A DNA stretch of 64,000 nucleotides from Eutypa lata. Taxonomy: Eukaryota; Ascomycota; Sordariomycetes; Xylariales; Diatrypaceae. Positions within the stretch are counted from its first letter, which is position 1; each line of letters starts with the position of its first letter. The position numbers and the translations under genes were made by a program. The notes beneath the pieces were generated by a model. The model worked only from the letters and a program-made list of their open reading frames with translations, had not been told where the DNA came from and ran no database searches. Where the stretch lies: the NCBI GenBank assembly GCA_022661535.1, contig JAKULF010000001.1, positions 868,001 through 932,000 of the forward strand, read 5' to 3'. Below, in pieces: positions 44,811-55,259 of this stretch.

Positions 44811-47684
44811 TCAAACCCCGTCTTCCCCTGCTCTCGTTTGATCTTTTCTCGGGATTTGAACGCGAAAAACAAGATCCTCATCTTCTCGAGCCATAATAAT
44901 CTTGATAGTCGAGTTGTTGTTCAGAACGCTCGTTCTTAACGTGCTAGATTGACTTTCTTTAAGGAGCACGTCGTCGACAACCGTACCATTCACCGACTGA
45001 TCTTCTAGCATGACAGTCCCGTCTTCAGTTACGTAAATACGGAAATGTATATTGCTCAGTCTCCTTTTCGGGTCATTCGTAAAGGGGATATCGCAACGGA
45101 CCACATTGCGACCGAAGGTAAAGCCTAGGGTAGGATCCTTGATTTTTGCTGATCGCTTCAAGACGATACCATAGTCCCCAATATCACGATCTCCATTGGA
45201 AGCCTGGGAGCTATCTCCGGCATCGGGGTTGATGGTATAGGATGTAGTAACAAATCGATGATTCTCGGGAGACTGGGCCAGGAAACGAGCTTCGTTTTTC
45301 GCACTCTCGCTAATAGGATCTAGTAAGCATATGATATCTTCAATGCTTACTGTATCTCCATAGGTTCCTCTAATAATTTCTATGGAGGGGAAAAGTCTGT
45401 CATTTGGATCCGAACCTGCTTGCTCATCAACTAGTGTATCTTTAGTTTGCACCGTGTTTTCTCTCGATGTGCTTGGAAACACCACTCCATCCGGCCTTGT
45501 ATCACCCGTCTTAATCAACACCTCAAGTGGCAGAAGATTACCTTCATATATGTCTTTGAGCTTGTTGCCAGTAGAAGCCTGAGTAAAGCCGAGTGTGACA
45601 CCAATTTTATGCCAGTCATCCGTAGCTATGGCCCTTTTAAAGGAGCCGATTTCAGCAACAGCCAGAAAAAGCTGGTGAAGATTCACCAGCTTGCCTTCTA
45701 CAATAAGGAGTCTTATCGGGGATGATGCTGTTAGACGATTCGCAATCGCTATTTGCAGTTCTCTTAACATCTCTAATCTTTCTTTGCCGAGCTCGTATCT
45801 CTCCAACAACATCTCTTCGAAGGTCCGTCCACGGTATAGCCATACTCGGCTATATATTACTGCATCTTCGGTATCAGAGAGGGAGGCACTAGGCCGTGTA
45901 TGGAAGCTGAAGTTCGATAGTTCATCATGATTCGAAGAATCTCCAGAACCAAGCTTCCGAGCTGAGATTGAACCAGCCGCTTTAGTCTCCTCGATAGACA
46001 ATGGTAGCGAAAACAATGCAAGGTTTTCCATATGCTCGGCCATATGTACTAGTAAACGTTTTAGTGACATGTTTTCGGAGCAAAAGGGGCACGATGCTCT
46101 CGTGGCCTGGTCCATTGGTCGCTCACTCATGTCGAGAAGTACTGGGATCTGATTTTCAGTGATGGAGGATGAATGAATTTGCCTGAGATGGGTGGCCATT
46201 TCCGCTTTATCAATGAAAGCCACATTGTCGCAAGCCTGACAATTCCATTGCCGTCGGTGTACTTGCATTTCATGGTAAATCCAATCGTGACGTGTGGCGT
46301 ATAGCTTGTTCGGATCCATGCATTCAGAAAAAGTGCATGTATATGGTCTAAGGTCTCGGAATACATGCCGCCTACAACATTTATTAGGAAACTGAGAACT
46401 AGAGTTGTGAATTATTTCACTTACTTCCAAAAGAGTCTGTTCGACATCTCGGTGTTATCGAGTGTCATACGACAGTAAGGGCAGTCAAATGTAGTCTTGC
46501 GTTCGACACCCGTACTCCGAGGGACTGGCACAGTTGGCACACGAATAGAAGCGTGCCCGTTTCTGTCAACAACTGTTGGGGCATATTGGGTTCCGGAGAC
46601 ACCGACCCTGCCTGCGTCGGGTAGAATGGCCGACTTCGCCACTGTCGAGAAACTGTGAGCTGTAGGCGGATAATTGACAGACTTTAGCTCTACATTCTCA
46701 AGTAAGGCTTTGCCTTTTATAGAGCGGCTAGATTCGTCAGCTGTCTCGGCTTTGGAGGATTTGGGACTAAGATGTTGTGCTCCCTCAACTAGCCTATATG
46801 GATGTGCTTCCCAATATCTGAGTTGGAGGCGTCGTCTCTTGTTCGCAATTGCGATCCTTCGGGATAAGACGAACTCTAACTCGTTAGACGTGGCCTCGTC
46901 TTGTTGCCGTCTTGATATGTAAGCTGGCGTGGTCGTTTCCTCTTCTTTAGGTGTCGTAGGACGTGGTGAATCTTCTAGGTTCTCCTCAATCCGCTGCTTT
47001 TGCCACAAGAGACATTTCTGCCGGATATGCTGATAATCCTGCTGATGAAAGGAGACAGAGTCATCGGGTCTATTGCTATGCAAGTAACGTCCAGCAAGCC
47101 TTGATCGGCGTAGCAGTGTGCTGAAGCGGTAGAGTTCCTTCACAGTTTCAAAAACATAGCCAAGAAGGCGTGGTATATGGGGTTTCTGTACAACGCCATC
47201 GTGAGAATTATGTGAGCTGCTTGAGGACGAGTCGTCGCTGTTCCAATCGGAGCTTTCTATGAAATCAAAATCCTCTTCGGAACAATCAGGCAATATGGAA
47301 GTAACTGAAAAGTCAGAACTGTACTACTATACTGTACTAACATAGGAGCGTACCTTGTTTTATGGAGTCGATAATTTGATTGAATGTCTCGGCCACGGTA
47401 TCCCTTAGTTCGGGCTGGCTCTGTAGTGTTGAAGCTAGCGATCCGGGCACAGATGCAGAGAGTGATGCTCGGTTTTCAATACCCCATAGCTTCAGTCTAC
47501 TATACTCTTCAAAGCACCTTTCCAACCCAGAGGTTTGTAAGAGATGGTGGTGCTGGCTGCACTCAATAAGAAACGTCCCAAATGTGTTCAAAGAATCAGT
47601 ATACAACATCCCCAGAGCATCAGACTCTTCCGTATCAGAGTGAAAAGAATTGTTGGGTCCATTGCCATCAAAAGTCTCAGACAT
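44811..47684 (-). CDS. Zinc-finger protein with ARID-like and FHA domains
   Basis: Three minus-strand exons: 47354-47684, 46425-47304 and 44811-46371, giving 923 residues with all junctions in frame. The N-terminus ('SGLERCFEEYSRLKLWGIEN', 'LQSQPELRDTV') matches the helical region common to fungal acuF-type zinc-finger proteins. Cys/His fingers follow: 'FDCPYCRMTL' (about 390), 'YTCTFSECMDPNKL...H' (416-442), 'WNCQACDNVAF...H' and 'ASCPFCSENM...H'. Residues about 620-688 look like an ARID DNA-binding domain ('EGKLVNLHQLFLAVAEIGSF', 'DDWHKIGVTLGFT'). Residues about 805-899 are an FHA phosphothreonine-binding domain ('FTFGRNVVRCDIPF', 'RRLSNIHFRIYV', 'LEDQSVNGTVVDD'). FHA domains of this type usually precede a kinase in fungi; none follows here. 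It is probably a nuclear signalling or DNA-linked protein. Confidence 0.85.
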
Positions 47685-48195
47685 ATCAGACGTGAGTTAC
47701 ATCTAACAGCAACCGTCTTCTCAAAGTTGTCAGATAGCTTCATAAGATGCACGAAGTGAGATAAGGGTCATATCGCGTCTTTAATGTGATGTGGTCTAGT
47801 ATGTCATTTCAGCCTGTCCAAGTACTGTCGACTGAGGCGGGGTTTACAATGAGCTCTTTACAATGGGAAGAGAATGATTGTATTTACCTAGGTAGATAAG
47901 AACCCTTTGATCGGGCTGATCGGGTAGATAAATAATTTGCTGACGACCCCGCACACGATGTAACGGTGGCGGTAGCCTCACATTTGAAAGCAAAGGTACT
48001 TAATCGAAACTTGAATGTGAAGGTCTATGTTTGAAGGATAAATTAGTGTTGGTTCAGGTATCGCACGAACGATACCGAAGTTTGGACACACGAGCAAATG
48101 CAAATAGTCACTATCGTCTAATTTTGAATAGGAAAGTAGTCATTATTTAGCTTATATATGACCCGATAACTAAACAGCCAAGACACTCCAAGTTC
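47685..48195. other. Spacer between two minus-strand accessory genes
   Basis: 511 bp, promoter of the ARID/FHA gene and 3' flank of the DUF7580 gene. No gene. Confidence 0.6.
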
Positions 48196-50146
48196 TTACC
48201 GTTGACTCGATTGAAGTAGAGACGTAGAAGTAATCTGTCCATCATAAGTCGCCTGTAGTGGAGCGACAACACCCGCATAAAATTGTTTCTTGAAACTAGC
48301 ATGTGAAAAGTTCTGTGTCGATTCGCTACCTAAGAAAATGCATTGGATACAGCGCTGGACTGCGTTGGCATATGACATGCTTAACTCGCGTTCTAGGATC
48401 TGGTTGTCTATGATGCTATTCGCGATAACGTAGTCGTCTTGGGGTGAGCCACTTGCTTCTAGGCCATCCGCGCGGGCCTCGGCGCGGAAGCTTTCGAACG
48501 GTTTGCCAAGTCCAAGTTCTATCAGGATGATCCCCAGAGCGAACAAGGTTTTGTTACGAATCTGGTTGCCCTGGAAGCTGTTCGACGGCTCGGCTTTGGC
48601 CTTGTCTAAAGTTATCGTTTGGGATTGGAACGTGTATGCTAAAGCCGGGTAGGTCACTAAGCGATTGGAAGGGCCACTGCGGACGTCTTCATCGATAATG
48701 AGAGTGATGTCCTCTTTATTTAGCCAAGGATTGGTAAGCCAAGGGGTATCACATAAAAGGAGTACACCCCAGGCGATAGCAGCCGCAATTGCCAGCCGAT
48801 CTCTACGAGAGAGTCCTTTGATTGACGATTGGGACTTTACCCACGGTCGGGAGGCGTTTGCAACAAGAACCTCGCTTAGTGATAGGATACTGCGTGGTTC
48901 CCTAGACGAAGCTCTGTTCTTGATATTGATGACTTTCTTGTCTTGTAAATCCGAATGGATCAGGTGTCCGCCCCATTCCTCCCCGTGCATGACAGTACAT
49001 AATGAGGTGATGAGTTGTGAGTCTTCTACTTCGTCTGAGTTTGATTCTTCTGTATAAATATCAGCATCATGGAATTACTTTGCTTACGCCAGCTTAATCT
49101 CGGTACTACAAGAGTTAAGTGTTTGTACTGACCTGGTTCTGGCTCTTGTTCTGGCAGGAGGGAAACTGGACTTTGAGTTGAACGTAAGAAATCAACCTTT
49201 CTGGATATCTTCCAATAGCGCATGGGCGAGTGCCTTCTGGCTGTTGGAGTTGGAGTTGGACAAAGCTGAGGAATTGGTGCCTGCACACTTGGTGAGCTCG
49301 GAATTGCTATGGATTTGGCAGTTGTTGTTTTGACGTCAATGCAGACTTGTCTCCAGATCTTGCGCATTTGAGTTCGGATGTGAGGCTGAGGGATAGTCAA
49401 GTTTAGCTGGCTGGTCGTGTTGAGGCCTTTCTGATGCCATATCAAGTCAACATCACTTGAATGGTATTTATCAGTGCATCCTTCATTCCAGGCTGCTGAT
49501 AATGCCTCGTGGATGATCCTCGCCGTGTCGCGAGCCGCATCGCATGAATTCAAGTCAAACACATGCAGGTGGCTGGTTATCAATGGATCCGACTCTTCAG
49601 ATGGGATTTCTCGCTTGCGCTCCAAGCAATTTTTCATTGCAGTATTCCAATGCTGTAACTCATCAAACAGTTCTCGCCGTTCAGTATGTTGGAAGCTTCG
49701 TCTCACTTTTCGCCATTCCCAGGAAGCACGTTCAGGGGCATCCTCAGTCCATTTGGGCTGTTACAGATGTCAGCCTCAGTCTGTAATGCGAGCGTTACTA
49801 TGTTACTTCATTAACATACTTTCCCAGTAAAGTCCACATCAAGATTCACCATCAACGTCGCTAATTGTTGATCCATGTGGTTTAAAATCCCCATGAACTC
49901 ATCATGACATTCGGGATACAATTGGCGAAGTTTCTCTTGGGTTTGGTCGAGAGTTGGGTTACGCAGCCCGATGTTTTCGAGAGTCACTTGTAACTGTTGT
50001 TGCTGAACGAACAAATTCCGGCGAATCTCCTGCAGAGTACTTTTATAATACAGATAATTCTTTGCGGGTTTGAGGCAACGGTGATAATTGTCAATTGCGT
50101 AAAGTGCAATAGGTAGGGCTCCAAGAGCGACACCTGCTACGTCCAT
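48196..50146 (-). CDS. DUF7580 (kinase-like) protein
   Basis: Three minus-strand exons: 49820-50146, 49133-49757 and 48196-49049, giving 601 residues. The start MDVAGVALGALPIALYAIDN is the characteristic N-terminal hydrophobic helix of this fungal family, followed by a coiled-coil-like helical part and 'PKWTEDAPERASWEWRKVRR'. The C-terminal half has the degenerate kinase-like fold: 'RRDRLAIAAAIAWGVLLLCD', 'TLFALGIILIELGLGKPF'. No HRD or DFG motifs are visible, so catalysis is not expected. Family members are abundant and variable in fungal genomes and often neighbour HET or NLR-type genes; their role is unknown. It is transcribed in the same direction as, and just upstream of, the ARID/FHA gene, and starts 170 bp from the RIP-like AT block. 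Confidence 0.85.
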
Positions 50147-50312
50147 GGTATCTTAAGTGGACAATAGTATATCGTGCGCAGTGGGCTAGAATTCGGGATT
50201 CAAATACTGAAGTTCACCGAATATGAAGAGGAGTAAGGTTACATCCGGCTATCATAACCGCAACTAACATATCCTGTCGATGGTATCCGTTATATTTCGC
50301 AGTTATATTTCG
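50147..50312. other. Promoter of the DUF7580 gene
   Basis: Short upstream region between the DUF7580 start and the AT block; ordinary composition. Confidence 0.5.
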
Positions 50313-50901
50313 TTTAATATTTATTTTTATTATATTTTATTAAGTTATAATTATTTAATTTAATTAATTAATACGTAAAATTTTATTTTAAATTTTTTTA
50401 TTTATAACGTTATTATATAATTATTTTAAGTTTTTTTTAAATATATTTTTTTTAAATAATAATATATTATATATTTTATTTTTTAATATTAATTATTAAA
50501 TTTTTTATTTAATTATTATTAAATATTATTATATAATTTATAAAAAATTAATTAATATATAAATTTATAACGTATTAATTAATTTATAACGATAATAATA
50601 TTAATATTTAATTTAAATAATTTTATTAATAAAAATTAAAAAAATAAAATAATTAATTAATTTATATTTATTTATAAATTAATTTATATTTATTTATAAA
50701 TTTATTTATTTATTTATAAATTTATTTATTTATTTATAAATTTATTTATTTATTTATAAATTTAAATATTAATAATATTATTATTTAATTATACGAAATT
50801 ATATAAAATTATATAAAATTATATAAATATAAAATTAATTATATAAAATTAATTAAATGCGTAATTATTAATTATATAAAGCGAATTAAATATAAAATTA
50901 A

Positions 50902-50998
50902 TTATACGAAGTTATATAAATAACTTTAAAATATATTAAAAAGTAAATAAAAATTATAAAATAATTATTATTTATTTTAATTAATAATTTAAATAAAT
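50902..50998 (+). repeat. Direct repeat, copy 1, in the AT block
   Basis: Begins TTATACGAAGTTATATAAAT. It recurs 202 bp further right at 51104 with only a few differences, the first two being C to T and G to A. Confidence 0.7.
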
Positions 50999-51103
50999 AA
51001 ATTAAAAATAAATAAATAAATTAAAAATAAATAAATAAATTAAAAATAAATAAATAAATCGAAAGTAAATAAATAAATAAATAAATAAATAAGTTATACG
51101 AAA

Positions 51104-51200
51104 TTATACGAAGTTATATAAATAATTTTAAAATATATTAAAAAATAAATAAAAATTATAAAATAATTATTATTTATTTTAATTAATTATTTAAATAAAT
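51104..51200 (+). repeat. Direct repeat, copy 2, in the AT block
   Basis: Same ~97-bp unit as 50902-50998, in the same orientation. Two of the differences are transitions towards A/T in this copy, as RIP would give. Confidence 0.7.
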
Positions 51201-51240
51201 CGTTAAAAGTAAATCGTTAAAAGTAAATATAAATTTTAAA

Positions 51241-52132
51241 GATAAATATACTTATCGATAAGCGTTATCGGGCAAAATAACATATTTATAAGATAAGTTA
51301 GCCCTTATTTATGCATTAACCTTTAAGCCGACTGCGAAGCAGGCGACAGCGCCAGCTGGTTGAATGCAATGCAACGAACAATTCTACCATTTCAGATTAG
51401 TTAAGTGCTAATCCAATAGGACATTGTTACATTTATCTTCACTACCTAGGTAATAACAGACACTATATTCCTTCGGAAAAGGTAGAAGAATGGAAATACA
51501 AGAATAGAGCAAGTTGACAGTAACGATTGTAGCAAATCGAGACATAATTGTTAGGTGCGATCTAAAGTGCGACAATAAATAAATGTTGACTTGTATAAAG
51601 GGGCACACTTGTGAGTATGACGTATCTCTACAAAGCTGGCAGCCGCCCTCCCCGAATCTTGATCATATTATCGGAACTTAATTAGATACGAACTGAAGAT
51701 AAGTATATCAATTGATATCAAACAACCTGAAAGACACGCAGACTCGACTTAGAAATTAACATGAAGCTCTAAGGTTGTTTCAGGTTGGATTCATCCAAAT
51801 TCCAAGCAGCAAGCTTCAACTTTAGCGTGGACCGCCGAGGCCTTATGACGTCACTCTTCTTTTAATCCTAGTACGTAGGACAAAGACGACGTCAAAGGCT
51901 GGCCTTGCTTACGTAGAGTACACTGTGACGAAAGCAGTCGCGGCATAAATGGGAACTCGTCATCGAATATAAATGAAGGCCTGTTTACTTCCCATTCGCA
52001 ACCTCCTAAAACCCAAACAAGTCTCAACAACGTCAAAACCCAAAATTACTCAGTTGAAAACTCCCAGCGACTGCAACTCCAAAGATCACACACACGCACA
52101 CACATACACACACAAAGAAAATACACGTCAAC
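51241..52132. other. Intergenic
   Basis: Returns to ordinary composition after the AT block. The last 100 bases are CA-rich (ACACACAC-like), a probable leader of the next gene. No gene. Confidence 0.55.
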
Positions 52133-52402
52133 ATGCCCATCGACAACTCCCAGAACCAAGGCGCAACCGGTGCCGCCAAATTCGTCACCAGCACGGTCGG
52201 CAACACAGTCGGCGGCATCGGCCGAACCGTCGGGAGCGTGACGGGGGCGGCCGCCCGCGGCGTGGGCGACACCATCACCGGCGCGACGGGCTCGGCTGGT
52301 AAGCCGGTCGGCGACGCTCTAGGCAGCGTTGGAACCGGCGTCCAGAACGGCGCCGAGAATGTGTCTAAGGGTGTCGAGAACGCTGGGCAGTGGAAGAAAT
52401 GA
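52133..52402 (+). CDS. Small Gly/Thr/Val-rich conserved fungal protein
   Basis: Intronless gene of 89 residues with ATG at 52133. The sequence is built of repeated amphipathic segments with G-x-x-V spacing: 'GAAKFVTSTVGNTVGGIG', 'TVGSVTGAAARGVGDTITG', 'KPVGDALGSVGTGVQNGA' and 'VSKGVENAGQWKK'. There is no Cys, aromatic core or signal peptide. The 11-residue-like periodicity and composition recall LEA-like or stress-related small proteins, and similar short proteins ending in WKK are widespread in filamentous fungi; a precise family cannot be named. GC content is much higher than in its flanks, supporting coding. A CA-rich leader precedes it, as in strongly expressed fungal genes. Confidence 0.75.
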   Translation: MPIDNSQNQGATGAAKFVTSTVGNTVGGIGRTVGSVTGAAARGVGDTITGATGSAGKPVGDALGSVGTGVQNGAENVSKGVENAGQWKK

Positions 52403-52729
52403 AGAGGTGAGAGAGGGACTCAGCGGGTGACAATTTACTCTGCTGGTCGGACGGAGACTCTTTTTGCTTCTAGGAACGCTAGCCTGATTATGGCTAGGGA
52501 TAGATGAGAAAGAAAGGAAGGGAAAGAATTGTTAAAAAAGTGGCTGGATTGGTTCGTTGGTTCGTTGTACACGATTGTATCAATACTGATGGGATGTTCT
52601 GAGCCACATAGTTAATATGTGAGAGAGTGGGAGAGTTGATGGCGTTAGGAACGAAAAAAACATGATATTTATTATAACGTCTAGGATTATATATGCCAAT
52701 TTCCCAAGCTTCAACCAAACCTTCTAAGC
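52403..52729. other. Short intergenic region
   Basis: Between converging genes. Nothing seen. Confidence 0.6.
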
Positions 52730-54581
52730 CTATATATTTATGGCCTTAAATCCTCTTGATCGTGATGGTTGTGGTGCCGGTGTCGGTGTCGGTGTCGAAG
52801 CGGTTGAAGAAGGAGGCTCGTATAAAATGAGCGTGGTCCACGCTTCAAGCTCATCGTCAGTCCAATCGTCGCCCGGAATGTTCTGCCCACGCTGCTCTGC
52901 AAGCCGCTGCAATTCATCTAGCGGCGGCCTATGCATCGGATTGTGTGCTAGGCAACACGTGACGAGTCGCCGCAGGGGCGGGTCAATATCGTCAAACTGG
53001 GCATCTAATAAGTGGGCGCCGTAGGAAGCATAATCGACGTTCGCAAATCTCAGCATGGTGGCGCGAGGCGGGTCGAGCGGGTAGTAGGTCGTGATCAGAG
53101 ACTCCATCACCAATCCTATGCCCCAAACGTTCGTATGAGAACCGTAGTTGCCGGCCGTTTCGTGTGGGAAGTCCTCGGCATCGGTAGGTATGGGGTCCCA
53201 TTCGACGGTAAATTGCTCCGGGGCGAAATAGCCGTACTTCCCTCTGCCGCGGTAATGAGAAAACCATCCACTATACGTAGTTGTTAATATAGACTGAGGA
53301 TCAGTAAGGACGTTGAAGAGCTCATACTATTCATTATTTGCCCCTCTTTCCATGGATTCTGTCAATCCGAAGTCACCGATCTAGATTATCAGTTAGGGGT
53401 GCGGAAGTAAAAGTAACCGAATAATAATAATCAAACCTTTAAGCGCGGTGAAACATCATGTTCACCTGGCATCTTTGTAAAATCGTCAACGAGGACTACA
53501 CTATATTTAGTCCAGTGATCAGGATAATGCATGCTTATGGAGAGCTAACCGTTTTGAGGATCTATATCGAAGTGGACCAATTGCCTCGGTTGTGTCTTGA
53601 CCTTCCTGGTGTCGCATGGGGGATTGGCTAGTTCTATACATGCCTTAATCACTACGGGGGCTTATTAGTAGCTAGATAGTTTACGATGTAAGTTGAACAA
53701 GTTAGAGTCGCTGTATAACTTACAACAAAGGAAGAACTTCCACAAAATTCTATCAGGAACATACACGTCCTTCCGCTCCCTTACACGCTGTATTATATCT
53801 GCCAAGTTCCCATTCTTGAGATACTCCATTACAAGCATAGGTGAATCGATCTCTACTCTGGGTCTTCTCGCAGGCCTGTCGTTCATATCCACGTCGTCGT
53901 CTGGGTCCCGAGGGTGCTTACGACTACCATTTGGTTTGAGGGCTGGTGGCTCGTCGGGATCCGGCTTGGCGTTCGGATCCGGCTCTGGGATGAGTTGGAC
54001 GAGATGCTCAGCTCCTATAAAGTTCTTGCATGTGACTAAGTGAATATGAAATCTGGGGTGATTGGGAATTGGCGAACCTTCATTATTTCCCCTTCTTCTC
54101 TGAGGGACTTTTCTGCCTGTTCTGTCAAGGCCCTTTTCACCGCCACGCTCCTCACCACGTCTTTGTCTTTGGTAAGCTCATTAAACTTGAGCACCAAGCC
54201 CATTCCTCCGTGTCCCAGCACATCGTCAAACGTAAACGTGACCGGCCAATACTCAAAGGTCCGCGTCATATTTTGAAGTACAGTCCAAGCCTTTATGTGA
54301 TTCGGGTTCTTGAGCTGACCGGCTGAAGTGATCTCTCCAAGTCTTACTCGATCCTTCTTGCTTTCAACATATGGGTAATAGCCCTGAATAATATTTTTAT
54401 TTGCAAATATGTCGACTGGTTTCGTAGTGGGAACCGATAAGCCTTCCCAGAGATGGCGCATTGACACCCTAAATGGCATGGCGATGCGATATTGCTGGAA
54501 TTCCGCTCGTACCTGTTGATACATATTGAGCCAGAGACCGCTTGTCCCCCCGCTCCCGGTAGTAAGGCTCATAGCACTCAT
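52730..54581 (-). CDS. Fungal protein kinase
   Basis: Six minus-strand exons: 54078-54581, 53724-54024, 53550-53651, 53437-53495, 53328-53380 and 52730-53270, giving 519 residues. The kinase fold is complete: Gly-rich loop 'LGHGGMGLV' (123-128), Lys149 in 'SVAVKRAL', a helix-C Glu in 'REEGEIMK', catalytic loop 'LVHFDIDPQN' (Asp297, Asn302; Phe for the usual Arg and Asp for the usual Lys), and DFG at 325-327. Substrate-side motifs 'YGYFAPEQF' and 'NVWGIGLVMESLI' follow. A ~110-residue N-terminal extension precedes the domain, and 'SRKHPRDPDDDVDMNDRPAR' is a charged insert. Such divergent kinases are expanded in filamentous ascomycetes; the substrate is unknown. Exon 2 uses an AAG acceptor, chosen because it alone joins 'EIMK' to 'NFIGAEHLVQLI' in frame. 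Confidence 0.85.
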
Positions 54582-55259
54582 TTTGTCCAGTGATGACCCG
54601 AATCTTCTCGTAAAATTGTACGTCGGAAAAAAAAGATGATACCCTCGAGATAGACGGGGGAAGAGAATTCTTTACTTGAAACTATGATCAACAAAGTAAT
54701 GTGCAGAATAAGCAGTACAAAGAACTGCTCATATGTGGTATTACGGAAAAGAATGTAGTCTCATTCGAGGATGAATTGAGGTTGGACAAAGAATTATTTG
54801 GTCTAGGATACAAAGATCAGCAATGTCCTCCAGTGTTAATATGAAGTACTTGGTGTTAAGAGAGAACGCTGCGCCGACTTACTAGATACCACCAACAAAC
54901 AATCGTGGGTTCAAATGGTGAATAAGAAGCGAAGGATCCATATCCAGCGAAGCATCACTGGATCAACGATGCCAGGAGAAGGATGCGACTCGCCACATGC
55001 TCGGACGATCCGTTGCTCGGCTCGCTTGGAGGTTCGAATTGACTATGTCGAGGAACAACGGTACAGTTAGTGCCCTTCCTCGACTACTAGTTGTATCCTC
55101 ACCTATGCTATTTTGATGTGCAGCAATAAACGTAGCCCAGTTCTGTTGAACGCGTTAATTTCACTCTCATTTACAGAAGCAGCGCAGGAAATGAGGCAAA
55201 GACTGTTAATATTAATAGAAACTAATATTAATATGTAGGTAGCCAGGCATCGTCTCCAT
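54582..55259. other. Intergenic
   Basis: Promoter of the kinase and 3' flank of the F-box-like gene. No gene supported. Confidence 0.55.

Larger units (their letters stand above)
50313..51240. repeat. AT-saturated block, probably fully RIP-mutated repeat
   Basis: About 930 bp almost wholly A and T, with simple runs (AAAT/TTTA units). The few remaining G and C sit mostly in CpG (ACG, TCG, GCG) or in ACT/AGT; CpA and TpG are almost absent. RIP changes CpA to TpA, so this pattern is what a finished RIP target should look like. No element type can be recognised inside. Confidence 0.75.

Noticed and set aside
50904..51116. Exact 13-bp match to one arm of loxP (TATACGAAGTTAT), twice, in the AT block
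   Set aside because: The opposite arm and 8-bp spacer are absent, and near-copies such as TATACGAAATTAT occur around it, so it is a product of low-complexity sequence.
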